Part shown: piece after piece, positions 4,939 to 11,260 of the stretch | Layout: every line of letters begins with the position of its first letter | Numbering within the stretch: position 1 is the stretch's first letter | Assembly (NCBI GenBank): GCA_964579765.1 | Contig: CAZOIK010000413.1 | Location: forward strand, 1-11,260 | Source: DATNBT01 sp964579765 | Lineage (GTDB): Bacteria > Acidobacteriota > Vicinamibacteria > Vicinamibacterales > CAVVIG01 | DNA: 11,260 bases | Reading direction: 5' to 3' | Translations under genes and position numbers: made by a program | Notes under the pieces: model-generated | What the model saw: only the letters and a program-made list of their open reading frames with translations | Databases searched by the model: none | Told to the model about the DNA's origin: nothing

Positions 4939-7900
4939 GTGACCGACTTCGTCCACCTCCACCTGCACACCGAATATTCGCTGCTCGACGGCGCGTGCCG
5001 GATCGACGAGCTGCTCGATCAGGCGGCGGCGCTGAAGATGCCGGCGATCGGCGTCACCGAGCACGGGAACATGTTCTCGTCGGTGATTTTCCACGACCAC
5101 GCGCGGGCGCGGGGCATCAAGCCGATCCTCGGCTGCGAGGTGTACGTCGCGCCGGGCAGCCGGCTGACGAAGAGCGGCAATCCTGGCGAGACGGCAAACC
5201 ATCTGATCCTGCTCGCCGAAAACCTCGACGGCTATCGCAACCTCATCAAGCTCGTCTCGGCCGGCTACACCGAAGGCTTCTACTACAAGCCGCGCATCGA
5301 CAAGGAACTGCTGGCGCAGCACTCGAAGGGCCTCATCGGGATGAGCAGCTGCCTGAAAGGTGAAGTCGCCGAGGGGCTGTCGCATCAGCAGGAGCGGAAG
5401 GCGATCGACGCGGCGGCGGCGTATCGCGACATCCTCGGGCCCGAGAACTTCTTCCTCGAGATGCAGTGGCACGGCATCGAGGATCAGCGCGTCGTCAACA
5501 GCGGCCTGCCCGGCCTGGCGAAGGATCTGAAGCTGCCGCTCGTCTGCACCAACGACGTGCACTATCTGCGCGAGACCGACGCGCATCCGCACGACGTGCT
5601 GCTGTGCATCGGGACGGGCAAGGCGTTCACCGATCCGAAGCGCCTGCGCTACGACAGCCGCAACTTCTTCCTGAAGACGCCCGAGCAGATGGCCGAGGCG
5701 TTCAAGGACTATCCCGACGCGCTCGCGAACACGCTGCGCATCGCCGAGCGGTGCGACGTCCAGCTGGCGAGCGACGAGAACTACCTCCCGAACTTCGACG
5801 TCCCGCCGGGCTTCACCGTTGACACCTACTTCGAGCATGTCGTCCGCGAGGGCTTCATGGAGCGCCTGCCGCGCCTGAAGCACCTGGCGTCGGTCGGCGC
5901 GCTGCGCCACACGATCGACGAGTACGAGAGCCGGCTCGCGTACGAGATCGAGATGATCAAGAAGATGAAGTACCCGGGGTACTTCCTGATCGTCTGGGAT
6001 TTCATCCGCTACGCGCGCGAACAGGGCATCCCCGTCGGACCAGGACGCGGATCGGCGGCGGGCAGCCTCGTCGCGTATTGCCTCCGCATCACCGACGTGG
6101 ATCCGCTCGACTTCGACCTCATCTTCGAGCGCTTCCTCAACCCCGAGCGCGTGTCGCTGCCAGATATCGACATCGACTTCTGCGAGCGGCGCCGTGGCGA
6201 GGTCATCGAGTACGTCACGCGCAAGTACGGCCGCGAGAACGTCGCGCAGATCATCACGTTCGGGACGATGAAGGCGAAGGCCGTCGTCCGCGACGTCGGC
6301 CGCGTGCTCGAGATGCCGTTCGCCGACGTGGACAAGGTCGCCAAGCAGATTCCGGCGGCGCTCGACATGACGCTCGACAAGGCGCTCGAGGAGAGCCCGA
6401 ACCTCCGGGAGATGGAGCAGAACGACCCGAAGGTGAAGGAGCTGCTGAGCGTCGCGAAGCGCCTCGAGGGCATGACGCGCCACGCCTCGGTCCACGCGGC
6501 CGGCGTCGTCATCGCCCCGAAAGCGATCACGGAGTACGCGCCGTTATACAAGGGGGCCCGCGACGAAATCGTCACGCAGTGGTCCATGAAGGAGATCGAG
6601 CGCGTCGGCCTCCTGAAGATGGACTTCCTGGGCCTGAGCACGCTGACGCTCATCTACGACGCGATCGAGGAGATCAAGCGGACGACCGGCGAGTCGCTCG
6701 ACATCGATCACCTCCCGCTCGACGATGCGAAGACGTATCAGCTGTTCCAGGACGGCCAGACGTACGGCGTGTTCCAGTTCGAGTCGAGCGGCATGCGCGA
6801 GATCCTGCGCAAGGCCAAGCCGCAGCGGCTCGACGACCTGATCGCGTTGAACGCGCTCTATCGCCCGGGACCGCTGCGCAGCGGCATGGTTGACGACTAC
6901 ATCGCGCGCAAGCAGGGCAAGACGGAAGTGAAGTACGAGCTGCCCGAGCTCGAGCCGGTCCTGGCCGACACCTACGGCGTCATCGCGTATCAGGAACAGG
7001 TCATGCGCATCTCGAACGTCGTCGCGGGCTTCACGCTCGGCGAGGCGGACATCCTGCGCAAGGCGATGGGCAAGAAGAAGGCCGAGGTCATGCAGGCGCA
7101 GCGCGCGAAGTTCGTCGAAGGCGCGAAGAAGCGCGGCGTCAACGAGAAGAAGGCCGCGCACCTGTTCGACCTGATGGAGCACTTCGCCGGCTACGGCTTC
7201 AACAAGTCGCATTCGACGACCTACGCGTACCTCGCGTACCAGACGGCCTATCTCAAGGCGAACTACCCCTGGCACTTCGCGGCCGCGCTGTTCACGATCG
7301 AGGCGCAGAACACCGAGAAGCTCGCGATGTATCTCGGCGAAGCGCGCGATCGCAGCATCCCGGTGCTGCCGCCGGACGTCAACGAGAGCCAGCTGCGGTT
7401 CACGGTCGAGCCCGGCAAGGGCGTGCGCTTCGGCCTCGTCGCGATCAAGAACGTCGGCGAAGGCGCCGTCGAGTCGCTGCTGAAAGTGCGCGCCAAGCAG
7501 GGCCGTATCACCTCGCTCCACGCGCTGTGCGAGGAGCTCGACCTGCGGCTCTTCAACAAGCGCGTGTTCGAGAGCCTCGCGCGGGCCGGCGCGCTCGATT
7601 CGCTGGCGGCCGGCATCGACGGCCCGGCGCGCGAAACGCGGCCGCGCATTGTCGCCGCGGTCGACGCCGCGTGCGAGTACGGCGCCCGCCAGCAGCGCGA
7701 TCGCGAGCAGGGACAGGGCGGGCTGTTCGGATTCGAGGCGCCTGCCCCGGGAAGCGAAGGCGCGCCAGCCGTCGCGCTGCCCAGCGCACCCGCGTGGAGC
7801 GAGCAGGAGCAGCTGGCGTTCGAGAAGGAAACGCTCGGCCTGTACTGGAGCGGCCATCCGGTCGATCGCTACCGGAACGAACTCAAGGAATTCGGCGCCA

Positions 7901-8487
7901 AGACGATCGCCGAGCTCGGCGAGACGCCGGTCAGCGCCGAGCCGGCCGAGACGTGGGGGCCGGGGGGCCGCAAGCCGCTTCAGGCCGACACCTCGGTCGG
8001 CGGCGTGATTGCCGCCGTCCGCCAGCTCAAGACGAAGAAGGGCGATCGCATGGCGGTCTTCACGCTCGAAGACTCGCAGGGCGGCATGGAAGTGATCGCG
8101 TTTCCGGAGACGTATCAGAAAAGCGCGCCGCTCATCGAGACCGGCACGCTGGTGCTCGTGCGCGGCAAGCTCGAGCGTGACGACGACACCAGCCGCGTGC
8201 TGGCGGCCGAGATCCTGCCGCTCGAGAGCGTCCGCGAACGCGTGGCGCGCGAGGTGGCGATCCGTGTGAAGGCGCCGGCCGACCGCCGCGTGTTCGAGGC
8301 GCTCGGCGAGGTGTTCGCGCGCCATCGCGGCGATCGGCGCGTGTCGTTCGAGATCGAGGTGCCGTCAACGGAAAAGCCGCTGCGCGTGCGCGCCGACATC
8401 TCCTCGCAGATCCGCGTGCGGCCGTCCTCGACGCTGATTTCCGAAGTCGAGCAGATCGTCGGCCATGGCGCGGTCGTGCTGCGGTAG
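4939..8487 (+). CDS. dnaE: DNA polymerase III subunit alpha (replicative, DnaE1 type)
   Basis: DnaE is the catalytic subunit of the replicative polymerase. The 1182-residue length is normal. The N-terminal PHP domain (about 1-270) begins HLHLHTEYSLLDG, and all nine usual metal-ligand-type residues are visible: H8, H10, D17, H42, E67, H88, C138, D206, H208. The palm follows, with VGPGRGSAAGSLVAY near 367-381, the acidic cluster PDIDIDF (D409, D411, D413) and the third catalytic-type Asp562 in KMDFLGLSTLTLI. ALYRPGPLRSGMVDDYI marks the fingers region. A clamp-binding motif of QxxLF form is seen at 926-930 (QGGLF). An OB fold lies at about 1013-1085 (VGGVIAAVRQ..GDRMAVFTLED), followed by the C-terminal tau-binding region. 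The GTG start at 4939 is fixed by the AAGGA site six bases upstream and by conservation directly after it; it overlaps the stop of the four-helix-bundle relic. accA follows after 15 bp, implying one operon. Confidence 0.98.
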   Translation: MTDFVHLHLHTEYSLLDGACRIDELLDQAAALKMPAIGVTEHGNMFSSVIFHDHARARGIKPILGCEVYVAPGSRLTKSGNPGETANHLILLAENLDGYRNLIKLVSAGYTEGFYYKPRIDKELLAQHSKGLIGMSSCLKGEVAEGLSHQQERKAIDAAAAYRDILGPENFFLEMQWHGIEDQRVVNSGLPGLAKDLKLPLVCTNDVHYLRETDAHPHDVLLCIGTGKAFTDPKRLRYDSRNFFLKTPEQMAEAFKDYPDALANTLRIAERCDVQLASDENYLPNFDVPPGFTVDTYFEHVVREGFMERLPRLKHLASVGALRHTIDEYESRLAYEIEMIKKMKYPGYFLIVWDFIRYAREQGIPVGPGRGSAAGSLVAYCLRITDVDPLDFDLIFERFLNPERVSLPDIDIDFCERRRGEVIEYVTRKYGRENVAQIITFGTMKAKAVVRDVGRVLEMPFADVDKVAKQIPAALDMTLDKALEESPNLREMEQNDPKVKELLSVAKRLEGMTRHASVHAAGVVIAPKAITEYAPLYKGARDEIVTQWSMKEIERVGLLKMDFLGLSTLTLIYDAIEEIKRTTGESLDIDHLPLDDAKTYQLFQDGQTYGVFQFESSGMREILRKAKPQRLDDLIALNALYRPGPLRSGMVDDYIARKQGKTEVKYELPELEPVLADTYGVIAYQEQVMRISNVVAGFTLGEADILRKAMGKKKAEVMQAQRAKFVEGAKKRGVNEKKAAHLFDLMEHFAGYGFNKSHSTTYAYLAYQTAYLKANYPWHFAAALFTIEAQNTEKLAMYLGEARDRSIPVLPPDVNESQLRFTVEPGKGVRFGLVAIKNVGEGAVESLLKVRAKQGRITSLHALCEELDLRLFNKRVFESLARAGALDSLAAGIDGPARETRPRIVAAVDAACEYGARQQRDREQGQGGLFGFEAPAPGSEGAPAVALPSAPAWSEQEQLAFEKETLGLYWSGHPVDRYRNELKEFGAKTIAELGETPVSAEPAETWGPGGRKPLQADTSVGGVIAAVRQLKTKKGDRMAVFTLEDSQGGMEVIAFPETYQKSAPLIETGTLVLVRGKLERDDDTSRVLAAEILPLESVRERVAREVAIRVKAPADRRVFEALGEVFARHRGDRRVSFEIEVPSTEKPLRVRADISSQIRVRPSSTLISEVEQIVGHGAVVLR

Positions 8488-8502
8488 GGTAGGTAGACGG
8501 GC

Positions 8503-9468
8503 ATGGCTGAGACGCTGGACTTCGAAGAGCCGATCGCGCCGCTGCTGAAGGAACTGGATCAGCTGATGGCGCTGCCGCGGACCGACTCCGCGCAGCGCGA
8601 AATCGACGCGCTGCAGCGCAAGATCGACGCCGCGCGCGCGACCGCCTACGCCTCGCTCACGCCCTGGCAGCGCGTGCAGGTGGCGCGCCATCCGAACCGG
8701 CCGGGCTTCGAGTCGTTCGTCAACCTCATGTTCGACGGGTTCGTCGAGATCCACGGCGATCGCCGCTTCGCCGACGATCCGGCGATCATGACCGGCTTCG
8801 CCGACTACCGGGGCCAGCCGGTGCTCGCCGTCGGCCACGTCAAGGGGACCGACACGAAGTCGAAGATCTTCCGCAATTTCGGCTACGCGCGGCCCGAGGG
8901 CTATCGCAAGGCGCTGCGCGCGATGCGCCTCGCCGAGAAGTTCCGGCGGCCGATCGTCGTCTTCATCGACACGCCCGCGGCCTACCCCGGCATCGAGTCG
9001 GAGGAGCGCGGCGTCGCGGAGGCGATTGCCGTCAACCTGCGCGAGATGATGGTGCTCGACACGCCGATCGTCGTCATCGTCAGCGGGGAGGGCGGGAGCG
9101 GCGGCGCGCTCGGCATCGCCGTCGGCGACGCGGTGCTGATGCTGGAGTACGCGATCTACAGCGTGATTCCGCCCGAAGGCTGCGCCGCGATTCTCTGGCG
9201 CGACGCGAACAAGAAGGTAGACGCCGCCAAGGCGCTGAAGCTCACCGCCCCCGATCTGCTGAACGCCGGCATCGTGGACCGCATCGTCCCGGAGCCGGTC
9301 GGCGGCGCACATACGGATCCGGCCGCGGCCGCCGCGCTCGTGATGCAGGCGCTCGACGAGACGCTGGCCACCGTCTCCGCGCTTGACTCCGAGACGCGAC
9401 TCGCGCGGAGGTACGACAAGTTCAGGAATATGGGAAGGGCGGGGATTGATTTCGTGGATGAGGGGTAG
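8503..9468 (+). CDS. accA: Acetyl-CoA carboxylase carboxyltransferase subunit alpha
   Basis: AccA, with AccD, moves the carboxyl group from carboxybiotin to acetyl-CoA to make malonyl-CoA, the committed step of fatty-acid synthesis. The 321 residues match the usual family length. The helical N-terminus opens LDFEEPIAPLLKELDQLM (5-22). The crotonase-fold core includes FDGFVEIHGDRRFADDPAI (77-95), the region FIDTPAAYPGIESEERG (154-170), and the glycine-rich SGEGGSGGALGIAVGD (194-209), which forms the oxyanion region. IPPEGCAAILWRD (222-234) is also typical. No residue appears missing. The ATG at 8503 lies 15 bp after the dnaE stop, preceded by the purine-rich GGGTAGGTAGACGGG with no clean Shine-Dalgarno core, so translational coupling to dnaE is plausible. 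dnaE-accA adjacency is found in many bacteria and links replication with membrane lipid supply only by co-expression. The gene ends at a degraded GxxExxY relic on the other strand. Confidence 0.98.
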   Translation: MAETLDFEEPIAPLLKELDQLMALPRTDSAQREIDALQRKIDAARATAYASLTPWQRVQVARHPNRPGFESFVNLMFDGFVEIHGDRRFADDPAIMTGFADYRGQPVLAVGHVKGTDTKSKIFRNFGYARPEGYRKALRAMRLAEKFRRPIVVFIDTPAAYPGIESEERGVAEAIAVNLREMMVLDTPIVVIVSGEGGSGGALGIAVGDAVLMLEYAIYSVIPPEGCAAILWRDANKKVDAAKALKLTAPDLLNAGIVDRIVPEPVGGAHTDPAAAAALVMQALDETLATVSALDSETRLARRYDKFRNMGRAGIDFVDEG

Positions 9469-9491
9469 GAGCTACTCGCAACTCTCCACCG

Positions 9492-9692
9492 CAGTTTCTC
9501 CACGGTCTTTAGTTCGACGACGTCATGATGTGTGACTGGAAGCTTTACCTGATGTCCGAAGCGCAGCCCGTCAGTCCGCAGTTGGTATTCAAGGCAAGCG
9601 TGGTACGTGCTTTCGAGGCCGCCCGCGCCGATCGTTGTGTGCGCCTTGAGCGCCGCAGATATGATGCGCTCCGTCAGCGGATCATTGGCCAT
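9492..9692 (-). pseudogene. GxxExxY family protein, internally deleted and 3'-truncated
   Basis: From the ATG at 9692 the minus strand reads MANDPLTERIISAALKAH, then the signature GGLESTY (24-30), then ACLEYQLRTDGLRFGHQVKL (32-51) and PVT, as in intact GxxExxY proteins. It then jumps to DVVELKTVEKL (57-67). Family members carry about 20 more residues between these parts, holding the Asp of a PD-(D/E)xK-like core (a '..GYR.DLLV..' stretch), and about 40 residues after EKL. Here the frame continues instead into RWRVASSSYP and the antisense of accA, which is not family-like. So both the middle and the C-terminus are gone, the nuclease-like core is incomplete, and the gene should be inactive. The open frame persisting to 9156 is antisense to accA and should not be read as coding. 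The function of intact members is not established. Confidence 0.8.
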
Positions 9693-9699
9693 CTGAGTA

Positions 9700-9722
9700 G
9701 TGCCTCTGCGTCCTCAGCGGTG
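9700..9722. other. Leader-type sequence upstream of the GxxExxY relic (CTCTGCGTCCTC type)
   Basis: GCCTCTGCGTCCTCAGCGG at 9701-9719 lies just upstream of the relic's start on its strand (reading CCGCTGAGGACGCAGAGGC there). I recall similar 'CTCTGCGTCCTCnGCGG' strings in front of GxxExxY genes in other bacterial genomes, which would make it part of the same inserted unit. That recollection is not tested here. On the minus strand AGAGG falls about 15 bases before the ATG, too far for a good ribosome-binding site. The remaining bases to the recJ start at 9749 show no promoter I can support. Confidence 0.35.
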
Positions 9723-9748
9723 GCGTGCCTGCAACCCCCATTCCTCCC

Positions 9749-11260
9749 ATGCCCTCCGTCTCACTAGCGCGCTGGGACGCCACCCCGTGTGACGATGACG
9801 CGGCCGTGCGTTTGGCCGCGGCGCTGGACGTGCCTCCCGTTGTCGCGCGGCTTCTCTGTCAGCGAGGGCTGTCCGATCCGGAGCAGGCGCGGCGGTTCCT
9901 CAACCCCTCGCTCGATCAGCTGCACGATCCGCTGGCGCTCGCGGACATGCGGGTCGCGGTGGAGCGGATTCTCGCGGCGATTGCGCGCAAGGAGCGCATC
10001 GCGGTTCACGGCGACTACGACGTGGACGGGGTCACCTCCACGGTCATTCTCCGGCGGAGTCTCGAGTTGCTCGGCGCCGAGGTGGAGCACTTCATCCCCG
10101 AGCGCCTGAAGGACGGCTACGGCCTGCAACCGGCGGCGATCGAGCGTTTGCACGCCGGCGGAGTCTCGCTCGTAATTTCCGTTGACTGCGGCATTCGCGG
10201 TGCGGAAGCCGCGGCGCGGGCGCGGGAGCTTGGCGTCGATCTGATCATCACCGATCATCACGAGCCGGACGAGACGCTGCCGCCGGCGCTGGCCGTCATC
10301 AACCCCAAGCGGCACGACTGCTCGTATCCGGACAAATATCTTGCGGGTGTCGGCGTGGCGCTGAAGCTGGTGCAGGCGCTGTGCGCGCGTGCCGGCCGCG
10401 ACCAGCTGCTGCCGGGCTTCGTGAAGGTCGCCGCGATCGGCACGCTGGCCGACGTGGTGCCGCTCGTGGGTGAGAATCGCGTCATCGCGAAGATCGGTCT
10501 CGAGCTGCTGTCGAAGGGCCCGCACAAGATCGGCCTGCGATCGCTGCTCGACGTCTGCGGGCTCACGGGGAAGACGATCGACAGCTATCACATCGGCTTC
10601 ATGCTCGCGCCGCGCGTCAACGCCGCCGGCCGCATGAGTACGCCCGACATCGCCACACGGCTGCTGCTTGCAAGCGACGAGGCGATGGGCGACGAAGCGC
10701 GGACGCTCGCGTTGCAGCTCGACGCGGAAAACGTCCGGCGCCAGCAGGAAGAAGCAGAGATCCTGGCCGCCGCCAAGAAGGTCGTCCAGAACGATCCGGA
10801 CGTCGGCGCCCGATCCGTGCTCGTCGTCGCCGGTGAGGGCTGGCATCGCGGCGTCATCGGCATTGTCGCGTCGAAGCTGGTGGACGCCTTTCACCGCCCG
10901 GCCATTGTCCTGTCGATCGACGGTGACGTCGCGCACGGGTCGTGCCGCAGCATCTCGCGGTTCGACATGCTCGGCGCGCTCGAGCGCGCGGGCCACCTGA
11001 TGATCCGCTTCGGCGGACACAAACAGGCCGCGGGGCTCGCGATCGAGACGCGACGGATTCGCGATCTGCGCGCGGCGGTGAACGAGGTCGCCGACGAGGT
11101 GCTCGGGCCCGAAGATCTGATGCCGCGCCTGCGTATCGACGGCGACCTGTCGTGCCGCGGCCACAGCGGGGCGGGGGCGGCGGGCGTGGCCTCGGTGGCG
11201 CCGGTCGGCGCCGGCCATCCGCGTCCAGTGTTTGCCGCCCGGCGGGGCGAGCTCGTGGAC
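9749..11260 (+). CDS. recJ: Single-stranded-DNA-specific exonuclease RecJ (C-terminus cut by window edge)
   Basis: RecJ degrades single-stranded DNA 5' to 3' in recombination and mismatch or base-excision repair. Translation from the ATG at 9749 stays open for 504 codons to the edge; relatives of about 570 residues imply some 60-70 residues missing. The DHH phosphoesterase part shows HGDYDVDGVTST (87-98; D89, D91, D93), SVDCG (144-148) and the namesake ITDHHEP (167-173), then GTLADVVPLVGENR (231-244) and PRVNAAGRM (288-296). The DHHA1 part has GEGWHRGVIGIVASKL (362-377), GSCRS (397-401) and RFGGHKQAAGL (420-430). A helical linker (about 315-347) joins them. The OB-fold start LRIDGDL (461-467) is followed by an unusually Gly/Ala-rich stretch and by PVGAGHPRPVF, where relatives usually have PFGAGNPRPVF, perhaps local divergence. 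No Shine-Dalgarno precedes the ATG; the start is chosen by the typical N-terminus (SLARWDATP). It follows accA on the same strand after 280 bp holding the GxxExxY relic. Confidence 0.96.
   Translation, partial: MPSVSLARWDATPCDDDAAVRLAAALDVPPVVARLLCQRGLSDPEQARRFLNPSLDQLHDPLALADMRVAVERILAAIARKERIAVHGDYDVDGVTSTVILRRSLELLGAEVEHFIPERLKDGYGLQPAAIERLHAGGVSLVISVDCGIRGAEAAARARELGVDLIITDHHEPDETLPPALAVINPKRHDCSYPDKYLAGVGVALKLVQALCARAGRDQLLPGFVKVAAIGTLADVVPLVGENRVIAKIGLELLSKGPHKIGLRSLLDVCGLTGKTIDSYHIGFMLAPRVNAAGRMSTPDIATRLLLASDEAMGDEARTLALQLDAENVRRQQEEAEILAAAKKVVQNDPDVGARSVLVVAGEGWHRGVIGIVASKLVDAFHRPAIVLSIDGDVAHGSCRSISRFDMLGALERAGHLMIRFGGHKQAAGLAIETRRIRDLRAAVNEVADEVLGPEDLMPRLRIDGDLSCRGHSGAGAAGVASVAPVGAGHPRPVFAARRGELVD

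Larger units (their letters stand above)
4600..4942 (+). pseudogene. Four-helix-bundle (S23/IVS-type) protein gene, broken by internal deletion
   Basis: From the ATG at 4600 the reading frame gives MGVFRFEDLRVWQAARDQ and continues to NISEGFLRQ (residues 51-59), the standard first half of a stand-alone four-helix-bundle protein. The frame then turns to unrelated sequence and stops at 4824 (74 residues). The family's second half is present in the +1 frame from about 4775: KACYDASEGR, then a helix with ELIALNESIARMLRRWEG, ending in the TGA at 4940-4942. The family normally has about 18-20 residues (a helix-loop rich in D/E, F and L) between these two parts. The simplest reading is a deletion of roughly 56-60 bp, of length 2 modulo 3, at about 4775. 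In the unbroken form the frame would read through the right repeat arm and end overlapping the dnaE start (GTGA), allowing coupled translation. The role of these small proteins is not established. A functional 74-residue fragment cannot be excluded but is unlikely. Confidence 0.85.

Noticed and set aside
4783..8325. Very long minus-strand open frames opposite dnaE (about 570 and 593 codons)
   Set aside because: They are Arg/Leu/Ala/Val/Asp-rich mirror translations of a strongly conserved plus-strand gene at high GC, with no recognisable domain and no upstream signals.
8488..8502. Terminator or promoter between dnaE and accA
   Set aside because: Only 15 bp, with no hairpin and no -10-like string; more consistent with a continuous transcript.
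9156..9491. Continuation of the GxxExxY frame as a real C-terminal domain
   Set aside because: This stretch is antisense to the conserved accA 3' end and Ser/Ala-rich; family similarity stops at EKL.
9525..9767. 80-codon plus-strand frame between accA and recJ
   Set aside because: It is the antisense of the recognisable GxxExxY relic and has no ribosome-binding site.

Overview
The window is high-GC bacterial chromosome with tightly packed genes, GTG and TTG starts and weak Shine-Dalgarno signals. The sequence style, together with relics of a stand-alone four-helix-bundle (S23/IVS-type) gene and a GxxExxY gene between housekeeping genes, suggests an Acidobacteriota genome, perhaps of the Vicinamibacteria. 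That placement is an inference from general knowledge; there is no rRNA here to test it.

Left part (1-2929). A partial minus-strand gene with a signal-anchor start and a sensor-like extracytoplasmic region runs off the left edge. It is divergent, across only 36 bp, from a plus-strand polytopic membrane protein of unknown function (673-1695). The tail of that gene overlaps by 50 bp, tail to tail, a minus-strand secreted PQQ/BamB-like beta-propeller protein (1646-2929).

Central and right part (2955-11260). Four conserved plus-strand housekeeping genes follow: guaA (GMP synthase), dnaE (replicative polymerase III alpha), accA (acetyl-CoA carboxylase alpha-transferase) and recJ (single-strand exonuclease, cut by the right edge). 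dnaE-accA is a common bacterial neighbourhood. guaA appears to have its own promoter, with a perfect TATAAT placed between 5-bp inverted arms inside the start of the beta-propeller gene.

Two accessory relics sit exactly at the joints of this core. Between guaA and dnaE (about 4491-4938) lies a small cassette: a four-helix-bundle gene, broken by an internal deletion and frame change, flanked by inverted arrays of a degenerate CTTGGT repeat. The outer 32 bp of the arms match at 29 positions, and the right arm supplies the AAGGA ribosome-binding site of dnaE. Between accA and recJ lies a minus-strand GxxExxY pseudogene that lacks its middle and its C-terminus.

The most interesting element is the inverted-repeat-bounded four-helix-bundle cassette. 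It resembles the layout of 23S rRNA intervening sequences (inverted ends, same protein family) but sits in an mRNA context next to dnaE, and its predicted stem would cover the dnaE ribosome-binding site. Three real coding regions (1-636 minus, the frame-shifted second half of the four-helix-bundle gene, and recJ) were worked out by direct translation.
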